Origin: Chthonomonas sp. UBA6659
GTDB taxonomy: Bacteria; Armatimonadota; Fimbriimonadia; Fimbriimonadales; Fimbriimonadaceae
Assembly: GCA_002455425.1 (NCBI GenBank)
Contig: DKKT01000003.1
Span: 1-17,363 of the forward strand
Reading direction: 5' to 3'
Length of the DNA stretch: 17,363 nt
Part shown: one piece after another, positions 6,978 to 14,336 of the stretch
Layout: every line of letters begins with the position of its first letter
Position numbering within the stretch: position 1 is the stretch's first letter
Notes under the pieces: model-generated
Told to the model about the DNA's origin: nothing
Seen by the model: the letters and a program-made list of their open reading frames with translations, nothing else
Databases searched by the model: none
Translations under genes and position numbers: made by a program

Positions 6978-7277
6978 CGATTCGAAAGCATACTCGGGCA
7001 CCCCGACGCAAAAAAAAGCCGGCTTCTTTCGAAGCCGGCAATCTCAGGTCTTGTGCTTGTCGTCTTGCTGGATAGAAAATCCTTCGTGAACGTTTCGTCG
7101 TTCTGTACTGTATTGTACACATTATTAGTGCGGAATGTTCCATCCTTGAACATATTCTCTCATCGTGCCCAGACTTTGAACTTGAGTTGCTACGAAAACC
7201 TCGTATTTCTACTGGCTCCGTGCCACGATTCTGGAGCCTGCCGCTCCCTAGAGTGATTCGTTGTCGTCCCTAGATCG
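6978..7277. promoter_or_regulatory. AT-richer divergent regulatory region between mccB and the hydrolase-like gene
   Basis: No credible gene lies in these 300 bases. The stretch 7040-7210 is clearly more A/T-rich than its surroundings, as expected for promoters of both flanking genes. On the minus strand TTCAAG followed 18 bp later by AATAAT is a weak promoter candidate for mccB. Two 16-bp inverted repeats lie back to back, GAACG-N6-CGTTC at 7088-7103 and TGTAC-N6-GTACA at 7104-7119. A further inverted pair, GGCTCC at 7214-7219 and GGAGCC at 7233-7238, lies nearer the plus-strand gene. The minus-strand terminator at 7010-7039 is listed separately. Confidence 0.55.
7010..7039 (-). terminator. 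Intrinsic terminator in the mccB leader (candidate attenuator)
   Basis: Read on the minus strand, a perfect 9-bp stem GCCGGCTTC/GAAGCCGGC (7039-7018) is capped by a GAAA tetraloop and followed at once by eight T residues (7017-7010). This is the textbook form of a Rho-independent terminator. It lies 32 nt before the mccB ATG at 6977, and 8 nt before the alternative GTG. The upstream gene on the other side reads away, so no known coding transcript needs termination here. It either attenuates mccB or ends a short leader RNA or small RNA. Confidence 0.88.
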
Positions 7278-8381
7278 ATGCCTAGGCTCCTTGCGCTCGT
7301 TGCTCTTCTCGTCGCCTCGGTGGCAAGCCGTGCGGCCGTGCTCGGGGTGAACTACAATCAGTTCTTCATCCAGATCGACGCGAGCGATCTTCGGCGCACC
7401 AAGGCGACCTGGGTCCGCGGCTTCGTCGACTACCACCTCTTTCGCAACGGGACCTATCGGCTCGATTCCGACCCCGGACTCGCCAAGCTCGCCAACCTAC
7501 GCAAGTCCGGCACGCGCGTGATCCTCAACCTCAAGTTCAACTTCCAGAAATCCGACATCCCGAACACGCCTCGTGCGATCGCGACCGAGCTTCGATACCT
7601 GCGACAGCTGCTCCCGCGCGTCTATCCGCTCGCCGATGTTCTCGTAGCCGGCAACGAACCGTTCATCGAATCAAAGCCGGCTCAACGCGATCAAAGGCTT
7701 GTCGCGTTCTACATAGCCGTCGCCAACCAAGTGAAGGCGTACCGCGATCGCCAAAGCCGCTCGGTGCCCCTCTACATCGGTGCCTTCAACAATCTCTGGA
7801 AACCGACCTGGCAAACGCAGGCCGCTAACGACCTCCTGAAGTTCGCCCAGAGAACGCCCTGGATTGCGGGCGTCGATCTCCATATTCACCACACCGAGCT
7901 TTCCGACATCGACGGCGCGTTCGAGTTCGCCAGCCCCAGAATTCGGGACGATCAGAAGATCCTTTGCACCGAATTCTCGTTGAAGAACCTCTGGAAGCTC
8001 CACAACTCGGACCCGATTCCGGCCATCCTCACGACCCAGTACCAGCGTCCGGCAAGCTGGAAGGTCTATCAGTATCTGAACGATACGCTCCGCAAGCCGG
8101 TATCGCGCGATGAATGGGTCGCGTTCCTGAGCGGATGCCCTTGGTTCGAGAGCAACAAGGACTACTTGACGATCGCGTGGCGGAAGTTCACCGGGTATCC
8201 GAAGTTCGCGATGGCGACCTACGGCCTCTATCAAAATGGCCCCAAAACCTTCGGCCCCAAGACCGACCCGTGGATCATCAACCCGCTGTTGGTCAACGAA
8301 ACCGTGGTCAGGAACCCAAACACCCGGCAGTTCCAGGCCAACTACATGTTCCTCGACGAGTTCCGAGCGCTCCAGCCCTAA
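7278..8381 (+). CDS. Secreted TIM-barrel protein resembling clan GH-A glycoside hydrolases
   Basis: The 367-residue product has a signal peptide (residues 1-19, MPRLLALVALLVASVASRA). Several hydrophobic strands are spaced as in a (beta/alpha)8 barrel: ATWVRGFVDY, RVILNLKF, DVLVAGNEPF, PLYIGAFN, IAGVDLHIHH, KILCTEFSLKN. AGNEP places Glu127 where clan GH-A enzymes have the strand-4 acid/base, and CTEF places Glu232 at the strand-7 nucleophile; the 105-residue gap is typical. His202, His204 and His205 follow strand 6. This pattern points to a retaining glycosidase, but the family and substrate cannot be named, and the call rests on motif placement only. No ribosome site precedes the ATG. The stop codon overlaps that of hisD through the CTAA at 8378-8381. 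Confidence 0.6.
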   Translation: MPRLLALVALLVASVASRAAVLGVNYNQFFIQIDASDLRRTKATWVRGFVDYHLFRNGTYRLDSDPGLAKLANLRKSGTRVILNLKFNFQKSDIPNTPRAIATELRYLRQLLPRVYPLADVLVAGNEPFIESKPAQRDQRLVAFYIAVANQVKAYRDRQSRSVPLYIGAFNNLWKPTWQTQAANDLLKFAQRTPWIAGVDLHIHHTELSDIDGAFEFASPRIRDDQKILCTEFSLKNLWKLHNSDPIPAILTTQYQRPASWKVYQYLNDTLRKPVSRDEWVAFLSGCPWFESNKDYLTIAWRKFTGYPKFAMATYGLYQNGPKTFGPKTDPWIINPLLVNETVVRNPNTRQFQANYMFLDEFRALQP

Positions 8382-9775
8382 GCGCCGTCGTCTTCGAACC
8401 GGATTTCGGCTCCCCTCGCATGCTGGGGGAAGCCCTCCATCGCGCCGAACGCCCGCACGATCGGCATCAGCTCACGGAGATCCTCGCGCCGGAGTCTGCT
8501 CACGCTCTGGAACTTGAGAAAGTCCATCACGCTCAGCGGACTTCCGAACCGGGCGGCGCCGCCCGTAGGAAGAGTGTGGGACGGTCCCGAGCAGAAATCA
8601 CCGGCACTTTGTGGCGTGAAGTCACCGAGCATCACGCAGCCCGCGTTCCGAATCGCTTGGAGAGCCTGCTCCACCCGACTCACCATCAGCGTCAGGTGCT
8701 CGGGCGCAATCCGGTTGACGAGGTCGTAGGCTTGAACTTCGTTGGCCGCAAGGATCACCATGCCTCGGTCGCGCAAGGCTCGGCCCATGACCTCGCCGCG
8801 CGGGGCGTTCGCGAGTTGGCTCCGAGCAGCCTCGACGATCGCGTGCGCCTGGCGTTCCGACCACGTGACGACGATCCCGACGTTGTCGTCACTATGCTCG
8901 ACCTGGGTGAGCCAGTCGGCGGCAGCCCAAGCGGGATCGGCGGACTCGTCGGCCACCACGCACACCTCGCTAGGGCCGGCATAGGTGTCGACGCCGACCC
9001 GACCAAAGAGCTGGAGCTTGGCCTCGTTGACATATCGGTTGCCGGGTCCGGCGACTTTGTCCGCGCGAGACCAATGGACCCCGAGTTTGCCGAGGTCTCC
9101 GGTCACGTCCCCGAAGGCGTGGAGCGCGATCGCCGCCGCGCCCCCGACCTTGACGATGTTACGGATGCCGAGTTCGCGGGCCGCCACCAGGATGGCCGGG
9201 CTCAGCTCACCGTCGGCGCGAGCCGGGCAAGCGATCTGAATCGCCGACACCCCGGCAACGATCGCGGGTATGCAGTTCATGAGGACGGAGCTGGCGTAAT
9301 TGGCCTGACCGCCGGGGACGTAGATGCCCGCCGTTTCGAGCGCGATCAAGCGCTGGCCTTCGAAGCCCGTGGCTCCGTCGCGCGCTTGACGCGCGGGGAT
9401 CTGCCATCGGAAGTTCGCGGTCCCGTCCCGCAGATAGTCCCGCTCCCAGCCCATCGTCAACGCGCTCAGCTGAGCTCGATGAAACTCGAAAATCCTCGCG
9501 ATCGCATGCGCGATCGCCTCATGGTGCCCAACCTCGACCTGGGCGTTTCTGAGCTCTTGAGGCTTGACGACGAGGCCGTCGAAGGGAAGGTCGGGGGCAT
9601 CGAACCGCCTCGCGGCATCCCAGGCGGCAAGTGCACCCCGACGCTGGACATCGTCGATCGTTTCGGCGACGCTCCGAATCATCTCCGGCGTGCGCTCGGG
9701 CGCACGCAAGTCGAACTCTTGCTGGAGGGCCTCCAGTCCGGCCTCGCGCACGTCGATCCAGCGACACAAGCTCAC
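8378..9775 (-). CDS. hisD: Histidinol dehydrogenase
   Basis: HisD oxidises L-histidinol to L-histidine with two NAD+ in the last two steps of histidine synthesis. The 465-residue protein has the family blocks AGIYVPGG (149-156), VKVGGAAAIALHAFG (208-222), KVAGPGN (240-246) and AGPSEV (266-271). Zinc ligands by comparison with E. coli are Gln291 and His294 (QVEH), Asp393 (SAGDF) and His452 (QHARG). The catalytic pair is Glu359-His360 (APEH). All are present, so the enzyme should be active. The start is a GTG at 9775 whose last two bases begin the gltX TGA stop (GTGA overlap), indicating translational coupling; further in-frame codons upstream lie inside gltX. No other his gene is in the window. 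Confidence 0.95.
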   Translation of the reverse strand: MSLCRWIDVREAGLEALQQEFDLRAPERTPEMIRSVAETIDDVQRRGALAAWDAARRFDAPDLPFDGLVVKPQELRNAQVEVGHHEAIAHAIARIFEFHRAQLSALTMGWERDYLRDGTANFRWQIPARQARDGATGFEGQRLIALETAGIYVPGGQANYASSVLMNCIPAIVAGVSAIQIACPARADGELSPAILVAARELGIRNIVKVGGAAAIALHAFGDVTGDLGKLGVHWSRADKVAGPGNRYVNEAKLQLFGRVGVDTYAGPSEVCVVADESADPAWAAADWLTQVEHSDDNVGIVVTWSERQAHAIVEAARSQLANAPRGEVMGRALRDRGMVILAANEVQAYDLVNRIAPEHLTLMVSRVEQALQAIRNAGCVMLGDFTPQSAGDFCSGPSHTLPTGGAARFGSPLSVMDFLKFQSVSRLRREDLRELMPIVRAFGAMEGFPQHARGAEIRFEDDGA

Positions 9776-11301
9776 GGGAGCAACCTGAGCGCGTTCTCGA
9801 AGCGCTCGATCATGCGGCGGCGGCCAAGGACGCTCATCAACTCGAAGAGCCCAGGCCCGACCGTGCGACCGGTCAAAGCGACCCGAACCGGGTGCACCAC
9901 GGGCCCGAGTTTGTCGATCCCGTGTCCCTCCGCGAAGCTCCGAACCAGCCGTTCGCACGCTTCGACCGAAATCGCGTCCTCGGGCGACACCAGATCAGCT
10001 GCCAGACATTCGAAGAGTCGCCGCGCATGAGGCACCGTGAGCCACTTCCCTACGGCGGCCGGATCCATCACCGGGCGATCGACGAACACGAAGTCGCACG
10101 CCTCGCCAAAGTCGGCGAGCGTCACGACCCGCTCCCGAACCAGCACGAACGCCTCCTCGGCCAAGGCCGGATCCAGGGTGAGGGCGCGGCTGAGATCGGC
10201 GAGCGCAGGCCCGGTCGGCAAAGCGGCGTGTTCGTCGCGCGCCCAGAAAGCCCGTACGTCGGGGTCGCCCGAGTACGCGCCGACCTTCTCGAGGAGCGAT
10301 TCCCCCGAAAGCCCGCGTAGGTAGTGGCCGTTCATCCATCGGAGCTTCTCGATGTCGAACACGCCGGGAGAAGGTTGGAGCCCGTCGAGTTCAAACGCCT
10401 CGACCAGTTCGTCCATGGACATGATCTCGCGGTCTCCGCCGGGTGCCCAGCCGATCAGGGCGACGAAGTTGGCGAGAGCTTCGGGCAGGAAGCCCGCGTA
10501 CTTGAAGTCGAAAACGCGGGTGTCACCGTGCCGCTTGCTGAGTTTCTTTCCGTCCGGTCCGTTGATCACCTGGACGTGGACGAACTGAGGCGGTGTCCAA
10601 CCGAACGCCTCGAACAGCCACACGTGCTTCGGGGCCGAACTGATCCACTCCACGCCTCGGATGATGTGGGTGATCTCCATCAAGTGGTCGTCCACCATCG
10701 CCGCGAAGTGGTACGTCGGCATACCGTCGGCTTTGATCAAGACCGGGTCATCGACCGTATCGCTGTCGAATTCAACCCGTCCCCGGACGAGGTCGTCGCA
10801 AACCAGCAACCGCCCCCTCGGCATCTTCAGTCGGATGACGCCCGGCTTCCCGGATGCGCGGGCAGCCTCGACTTGGGCCCCGGACGCGTCGCGCCATGTC
10901 CCACCGAAGTACCCGACCGGCTGCCGGTTGACCTGCTGGTACTCGCGCATCTCCTCGAGCTCCTCGGGGGTGTCGAAGGCCCAATACGCGTAGCCCTCGT
11001 CCAGGAGCTTTTGAACCCAGATCGCATAGATGCCGGCCTCCTTGCGTTCACTCTGGCGATAGGGTCCGAACGGGCCACCCACATCGGGGCCCTCGTCCCA
11101 GTCGATCCCGAGCCAGCGCAGGCTCGCCATGATCTCCTCTTCGCATCCGGGCACGAACCGATTCCGGTCGGTGTCTTCGATTCGGAGGATCATCGTCCCC
11201 CGATGGTGGCGAGCACACAGAAAATCGAACAGCGCCGTACGCAAGATCCCGAGGTGGGGAGCTCCGGTTGGGCTGGGCGCGACGCGTACGCGAACGGACA
11301 T
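9772..11301 (-). CDS. gltX: Glutamyl-tRNA synthetase (class I)
   Basis: The 509-residue enzyme charges tRNA-Glu, or also tRNA-Gln if non-discriminating, with glutamate. It begins VRVAPSPTGAPHLGILRTALF, with HLGI (16-19) as the HIGH-type ATP motif. LRIEDTD follows, and KLSKRHGD (253-260) is the KMSKS loop. Other GltX landmarks are HIIRGVEWISSAPKH and the helical anticodon-binding C-terminus. Length is normal. The ATG at 11301 fits family N-termini; an open frame of about 70 codons upstream is non-homologous. No clear ribosome site is seen. hisD overlaps its stop codon by four bases. A 163-bp gap upstream separates it from the zinc-ribbon gene, with no hairpin terminator noticed in it. Confidence 0.96.
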   Translation of the reverse strand: MSVRVRVAPSPTGAPHLGILRTALFDFLCARHHRGTMILRIEDTDRNRFVPGCEEEIMASLRWLGIDWDEGPDVGGPFGPYRQSERKEAGIYAIWVQKLLDEGYAYWAFDTPEELEEMREYQQVNRQPVGYFGGTWRDASGAQVEAARASGKPGVIRLKMPRGRLLVCDDLVRGRVEFDSDTVDDPVLIKADGMPTYHFAAMVDDHLMEITHIIRGVEWISSAPKHVWLFEAFGWTPPQFVHVQVINGPDGKKLSKRHGDTRVFDFKYAGFLPEALANFVALIGWAPGGDREIMSMDELVEAFELDGLQPSPGVFDIEKLRWMNGHYLRGLSGESLLEKVGAYSGDPDVRAFWARDEHAALPTGPALADLSRALTLDPALAEEAFVLVRERVVTLADFGEACDFVFVDRPVMDPAAVGKWLTVPHARRLFECLAADLVSPEDAISVEACERLVRSFAEGHGIDKLGPVVHPVRVALTGRTVGPGLFELMSVLGRRRMIERFENALRLLP

Positions 11302-11464
11302 CGGGACCGAAGGATACCCGTGAGACTGCCAGGCTCCTACTCGAGGGTTGAATGCCGAGCTTGCACCCGTCGATGCGCCGCGCAGATGTCGAGCCGCCTG
11401 ATCGAGACGTCGCTCCTGTTTCCTGCGCCGATCCGCGGCCCGTTGCCTTAAGCACCGAACCCGC

Positions 11465-12379
11465 CTAAAAGCCGCCGAGACCGCTTCCGCCGCCCCCGAA
11501 TCCGCCGAGGGCACCGCCCAAGGAGACGTCGGGGCTTATCGTGAACCACTTTCGGGTTCGGTACTTGGCGCAGATCTCGCCGACATCACGATCCGCCTGT
11601 CGCATCGGCTCGTCGATGTACTGCTTGTGCTTGCGTTGCAGATCGCGCAGTTCGCGAATCCTCGGTCCCTTCTCGGGATCGAAGAGATTGCCGGCAATGT
11701 CGACGATGTCGGCCATCGCTCCCGGCACCTGCATCAACGCGTTGTCGTACCGGTCCCTCAGCGGGCGACACTCGGCCGGGACCGGGGGCCCGGCGTTGAA
11801 CTTCTCCCGCAACTCGATCCAAGGCTTCTTCAAGTCCTCGATCGGGAGGATGTCGTCGGCCTTCGTCTGCGGTACCGAGTCGCTGTCCGGATCGGCGAGA
11901 TCGCCGATGTTGCCCAGCACCCGCTGCTGGATCGAACCCATCATCCCCATCATCTCGATCGCCTGGTCCTCGTGAATCTGGACCTTCTCCTTTTCGATCC
12001 GCTCCAAGTGCTCGAGCCAAGCCCGGACGTCGGCGGGCATTTCGATGTGATCCGTGGTGTCCGCGAGCAAGGGGGGTGGAGCATCGGCCCGCTTTTCGAG
12101 GAGGGGCGGAGCTTCCCGGCTACCGCGTGCGGCGAGAATCGGAGCCTGCTTCGCCGCGCCAAGCCCGAGCACGCCCGAAAGCGCGAGAATCGCGGCGAGA
12201 AGCCCTGCGACGAGCGCGCCGGCTCCGGCGCCCCACCAGCCCCAGGCGCGCTTCGGCCCAGGAGCCGATCCCGGGGCGGGAGGGCGCAGGGCGGCCCCGC
12301 AGTGCATACAGAAGCCCGCCTCGCAAGGGACCTGACCCCCGCAATGCGGACAACCGATCGTCATCGCCGTTGCATTCAT
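11465..12379 (-). CDS. Zinc-ribbon membrane-anchored protein of unknown function
   Basis: The 304-residue protein has three parts. An N-terminal zinc ribbon has Cys10, Cys13, Cys24 and Cys27 (CPHC...CMHC) followed by a Pro/Gly-rich linker. A single hydrophobic segment of about residues 46-75 (WGWWGAGAGALVAGLLAAILALSGVLGLG) is probably a membrane anchor. A charged, mostly helical domain follows, ending in a glycine-rich tail (GGALGGFGGGGSGLGGF). Zinc ribbons joined to a membrane helix are common in proteins whose partner domain sets the role; the outer domain here is not recognised. The ATG at 12379 is preferred; overlapping TTG (12385) and GTG (12382) starts and an internal ATG (12364) are possible. 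It is upstream of gltX on the same strand and may share its transcript. Confidence 0.65.
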   Translation of the reverse strand: MNATAMTIGCPHCGGQVPCEAGFCMHCGAALRPPAPGSAPGPKRAWGWWGAGAGALVAGLLAAILALSGVLGLGAAKQAPILAARGSREAPPLLEKRADAPPPLLADTTDHIEMPADVRAWLEHLERIEKEKVQIHEDQAIEMMGMMGSIQQRVLGNIGDLADPDSDSVPQTKADDILPIEDLKKPWIELREKFNAGPPVPAECRPLRDRYDNALMQVPGAMADIVDIAGNLFDPEKGPRIRELRDLQRKHKQYIDEPMRQADRDVGEICAKYRTRKWFTISPDVSLGGALGGFGGGGSGLGGF

Positions 12380-12633
12380 CACCAATCTTCAGGACGCGGC
12401 GGGCGCCCCTCCATGATCATGATCGGTTGGGGAACAAGAAAGGTTCCTCGTGATTGCCAGATTCTTCGCAATTCGTTTGCAACACAACCCCTGCCGGGAC
12501 CCAAGCCGGAAACAAAGCGGGGGTTGGTCTCGTCGCTTGTGTGGGACGCGAAGAGGTTGGCGGGTAACCTAGCTTTGGAGACAGCGCCGTTTCCGACGCG
12601 AGAACGTGCTCGCCCCTTGGTCCCGAAGCACTT
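12380..12633. promoter_or_regulatory. Divergent intergenic region between the zinc-ribbon and DUF433 genes
   Basis: This 254-bp gap holds no credible gene. Visible structure includes the 10-bp palindrome CATGATCATG near 12412, a small hairpin GGAAC-N7-GTTCC at 12431-12447, and a looser pairing of CAACCCC near 12484 with GGGGTTG near 12521. No strong -10/-35 pair was found and no riboswitch class was recognised. Confidence 0.35.
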
Positions 12634-13140
12634 ATGCAGACGTTGGAAACATGGCAGATCACCCAGCTTGAGCGCCTCGCCAAGCTGAAACCCAAAGTTG
12701 CCGAACAGGCCCTCAGCGAGCTGTGGGAGGCTCGCCCGGACCTTTTCGAGCAGGTCACGCTCGGTGCCCTCGACCAGGACGAAATCACCGTGGAGCGGAG
12801 CGCGGAACTCCTCGGAGTCACCGAAGAGGAGGTCCTCGTTCGACTCGGCGCGTTCCGAACTGCGACCACCATCCATGATTGCGCCGTGGTCCACGATTCG
12901 ACCAACGGCAAGATTGCACGTCTTGCCGATTCGCAGGTCGCGATCTGGGAGATCGTTCGCGAATTCCGCAAGCTGGGATCGCTTGAGAAACTCCTGGAGC
13001 ATTACCCGAGCCTCACCCGCGGCGAACTTGAGACCGCGGTTCGGTACGCGCAAAGCCATCCCGAGGAGATCGAACGACAAATCTCCCAGTACGAGACGCT
13101 CCTAGACAAGAAGCGCGCTGAATACCCGTTCGTCAACTAG
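12634..13140 (+). CDS. DUF433 (antitoxin-like) domain protein with a second helix-turn-helix-like N-terminal part
   Basis: The 168-residue protein has a C-terminal segment (about 95-150) resembling DUF433: 'SQVAIWEIVREFRKLGSLEKLLEHYPSLTRGELETAVRYAQSHPEEI', including the hallmark EHYPSLT. DUF433 proteins are often antitoxins paired with PIN-like toxins. The N-terminal half contains 'ALDQDEITVERSAELLGVTEEEVLVRL', which looks like the UPF0175/DUF2281-type short HTH of other antitoxin families. No toxin gene is adjacent: the gene upstream is divergent and the next downstream is a peptidase after 26 bp. It could therefore be a solitary regulator. No strong ribosome site precedes the ATG. The DUF433 call is fairly firm; the N-terminal call is tentative. 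Confidence 0.65.
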   Translation: MQTLETWQITQLERLAKLKPKVAEQALSELWEARPDLFEQVTLGALDQDEITVERSAELLGVTEEEVLVRLGAFRTATTIHDCAVVHDSTNGKIARLADSQVAIWEIVREFRKLGSLEKLLEHYPSLTRGELETAVRYAQSHPEEIERQISQYETLLDKKRAEYPFVN

Positions 13141-13166
13141 ACCCGGGGCGGTGCCACAATCGGGCC

Positions 13167-14285
13167 GTGGTCAACGAGGAACGACTGATTCGGCTCTTTA
13201 CCGAGCTTTGTATGATCGATGCCCCAGCCCTGCGCGAGCGGGCCTCCGTCGACTTCACCAAGGGCTACCTTCATCGGATGGGGCTCGATTGCTGGGAAGA
13301 TGAGGCGGGACACAAGATCGGGGGCAACGCGAACAACCTCATCGCCTGGCTCAAGGGCAATAAGCCCGGGGCGCCCCGGGTTTACCTGTCCGCCCACTTC
13401 GACACCGTCGAGCCGACGGCCGGCCTCATCATCGAAGAGCGGGACGGCGTCTTGATCAGCATCTCCGACACCATCCTCGGGGCGGACGACAAGGCCGGAA
13501 TGGCCCCGGCGATCGAAGCCGTTCACCTGCTGATGGAGGGCAATGAGCCCCACGGCGACGTAGTCCTCCTCTTGAGCGTGGCCGAAGAAATCGGCCTCAA
13601 AGGAGCAGCCGCCCTCGATCTCGACGAGCTGAAGCTCGACTTCGGTTATGTGCTCGATACCGGGCCGCCCGTGGGGAGCTTCGTCAACCGGACGGCGACC
13701 CACGACAAGATCGACTTCGTCGTCATGGGTAAGCCCGCGCACGCCGGCAAAGACCCGGAGAAAGGCATCAATGCGATCGAAGTCGCTGCCGACGCGATCG
13801 CCAAGATCAAGTCGGGTCGCGTCGGACCGGAGACGACCGCCAATTTCGGCATCATCGAAGGCGGAACGGCGGTCAACGTCGTCTGCCCAAGCGTCAAGAT
13901 TAAGGCTGAAGCTCGGAGCACGAGCGTCGAAGAGCTTGATGGCCAGATCGGCCACATGATCGCCGAGTTCGAGCGCGCGGCACGTGAATGGGGCACCACT
14001 GTCGCCATCGATCATCGGCGACACTACGAGGCCTACCACGTTCCCGAAGAGTCGCCAGTGGTGCAAGTCGGACTCAAGGCGAGCGCCAAGCTCGGGCTGA
14101 ACCCACACCTTCGAACGACGCTCGGCGGCAGCGATGCCAACATCTACAACAAGAAGGGCGTGCCGTCGATCGTCCTCGCGACCGGGATGGACAAGATCCA
14201 CACCCACGACGAGAACGTCTCGCGGAAGGACCTCATCGACACGACGATGCTAGCGTACGAGATTTTGCTGGAAGCCGCTCGTTAG
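13167..14285 (+). CDS. Peptidase T-like metallopeptidase, M20 family
   Basis: The 372-residue protein has the co-catalytic dizinc site of M20 peptidases: His77 with Asp79 in SAHFDTVEP, Asp107 in ILGADDKAG, catalytic Glu140 and metal ligand Glu141 in VAEEIGLKG, Asp164 in YVLDTG, and His345 in KIHTHDE. The dimerisation domain sits between about 175 and 290. The sequence matches the PepT-like subgroup of about 370 residues rather than true tripeptidase PepT (about 410). Such enzymes hydrolyse small peptides in the cytoplasm; the exact substrate is unknown. The start is a GTG at 13167. It lies 26 bp after the DUF433 gene with no terminator between, so the two may be cotranscribed. A strong hairpin follows the stop. 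Confidence 0.88.
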   Translation: MVNEERLIRLFTELCMIDAPALRERASVDFTKGYLHRMGLDCWEDEAGHKIGGNANNLIAWLKGNKPGAPRVYLSAHFDTVEPTAGLIIEERDGVLISISDTILGADDKAGMAPAIEAVHLLMEGNEPHGDVVLLLSVAEEIGLKGAAALDLDELKLDFGYVLDTGPPVGSFVNRTATHDKIDFVVMGKPAHAGKDPEKGINAIEVAADAIAKIKSGRVGPETTANFGIIEGGTAVNVVCPSVKIKAEARSTSVEELDGQIGHMIAEFERAAREWGTTVAIDHRRHYEAYHVPEESPVVQVGLKASAKLGLNPHLRTTLGGSDANIYNKKGVPSIVLATGMDKIHTHDENVSRKDLIDTTMLAYEILLEAAR

Positions 14286-14290
14286 CAGCA

Positions 14291-14325
14291 AAAGCCGGTC
14301 CGCCCCGAAGGGGCGGACCGGCTTT
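14291..14325. terminator. Bidirectional hairpin between the peptidase and CsgG-like genes
   Basis: A perfect 16-bp stem, AAAGCCGGTCCGCCCC (14291-14306) with GGGGCGGACCGGCTTT (14310-14325), closes a 3-nt GAA loop. It starts 5 bp after the peptidase stop and ends 11 bp before the CsgG-like stop. The A-rich left and T-rich right edges let it serve both convergent genes, although the T run is only three bases on the plus strand and four on the minus. Confidence 0.85.
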
Positions 14326-14336
14326 GCAGGAAGCAA

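Noticed and set aside
7103..7122. LexA-like half-site TACTGTAT in the mccB/hydrolase gap
   Set aside because: Only the left half matches the CTGT-N8-ACAG pattern; the right half is missing, and neither neighbour is an SOS gene.
6914..7153. Two short minus-strand ORFs in the mccB leader (starts 7153 and 7143), considered as leader peptides or toxins
   Set aside because: Both read straight through the terminator hairpin into mccB out of frame, have no ribosome site, and lack the codon runs expected of an attenuating leader peptide.
6216..7256. Plus-strand open frame of 346 codons opposite mccB and its leader
   Set aside because: It is antisense to strongly conserved MCC-beta sequence, has shadow-frame composition, and crosses the mccB leader terminator.
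8114..10030. Very long plus-strand open frame (638 codons) opposite hisD and gltX
   Set aside because: It lies antisense to two unmistakable enzymes, overlaps the hydrolase gene end, is rich in Arg/His/Pro/Asp as expected for a shadow frame in GC-rich DNA, and shows no recognisable domain.
13365..13380. 16-bp palindrome CCCGGGGCGCCCCGGG in the peptidase gene
   Set aside because: Made only of G and C within codons for PGAPR; such symmetry is much more likely by chance in GC-rich coding DNA, and no regulatory context is present.
13137..14207. Minus-strand open frame of 356 codons opposite the peptidase
   Set aside because: It mirrors the conserved M20 peptidase frame and has no family resemblance; a GC-rich shadow.
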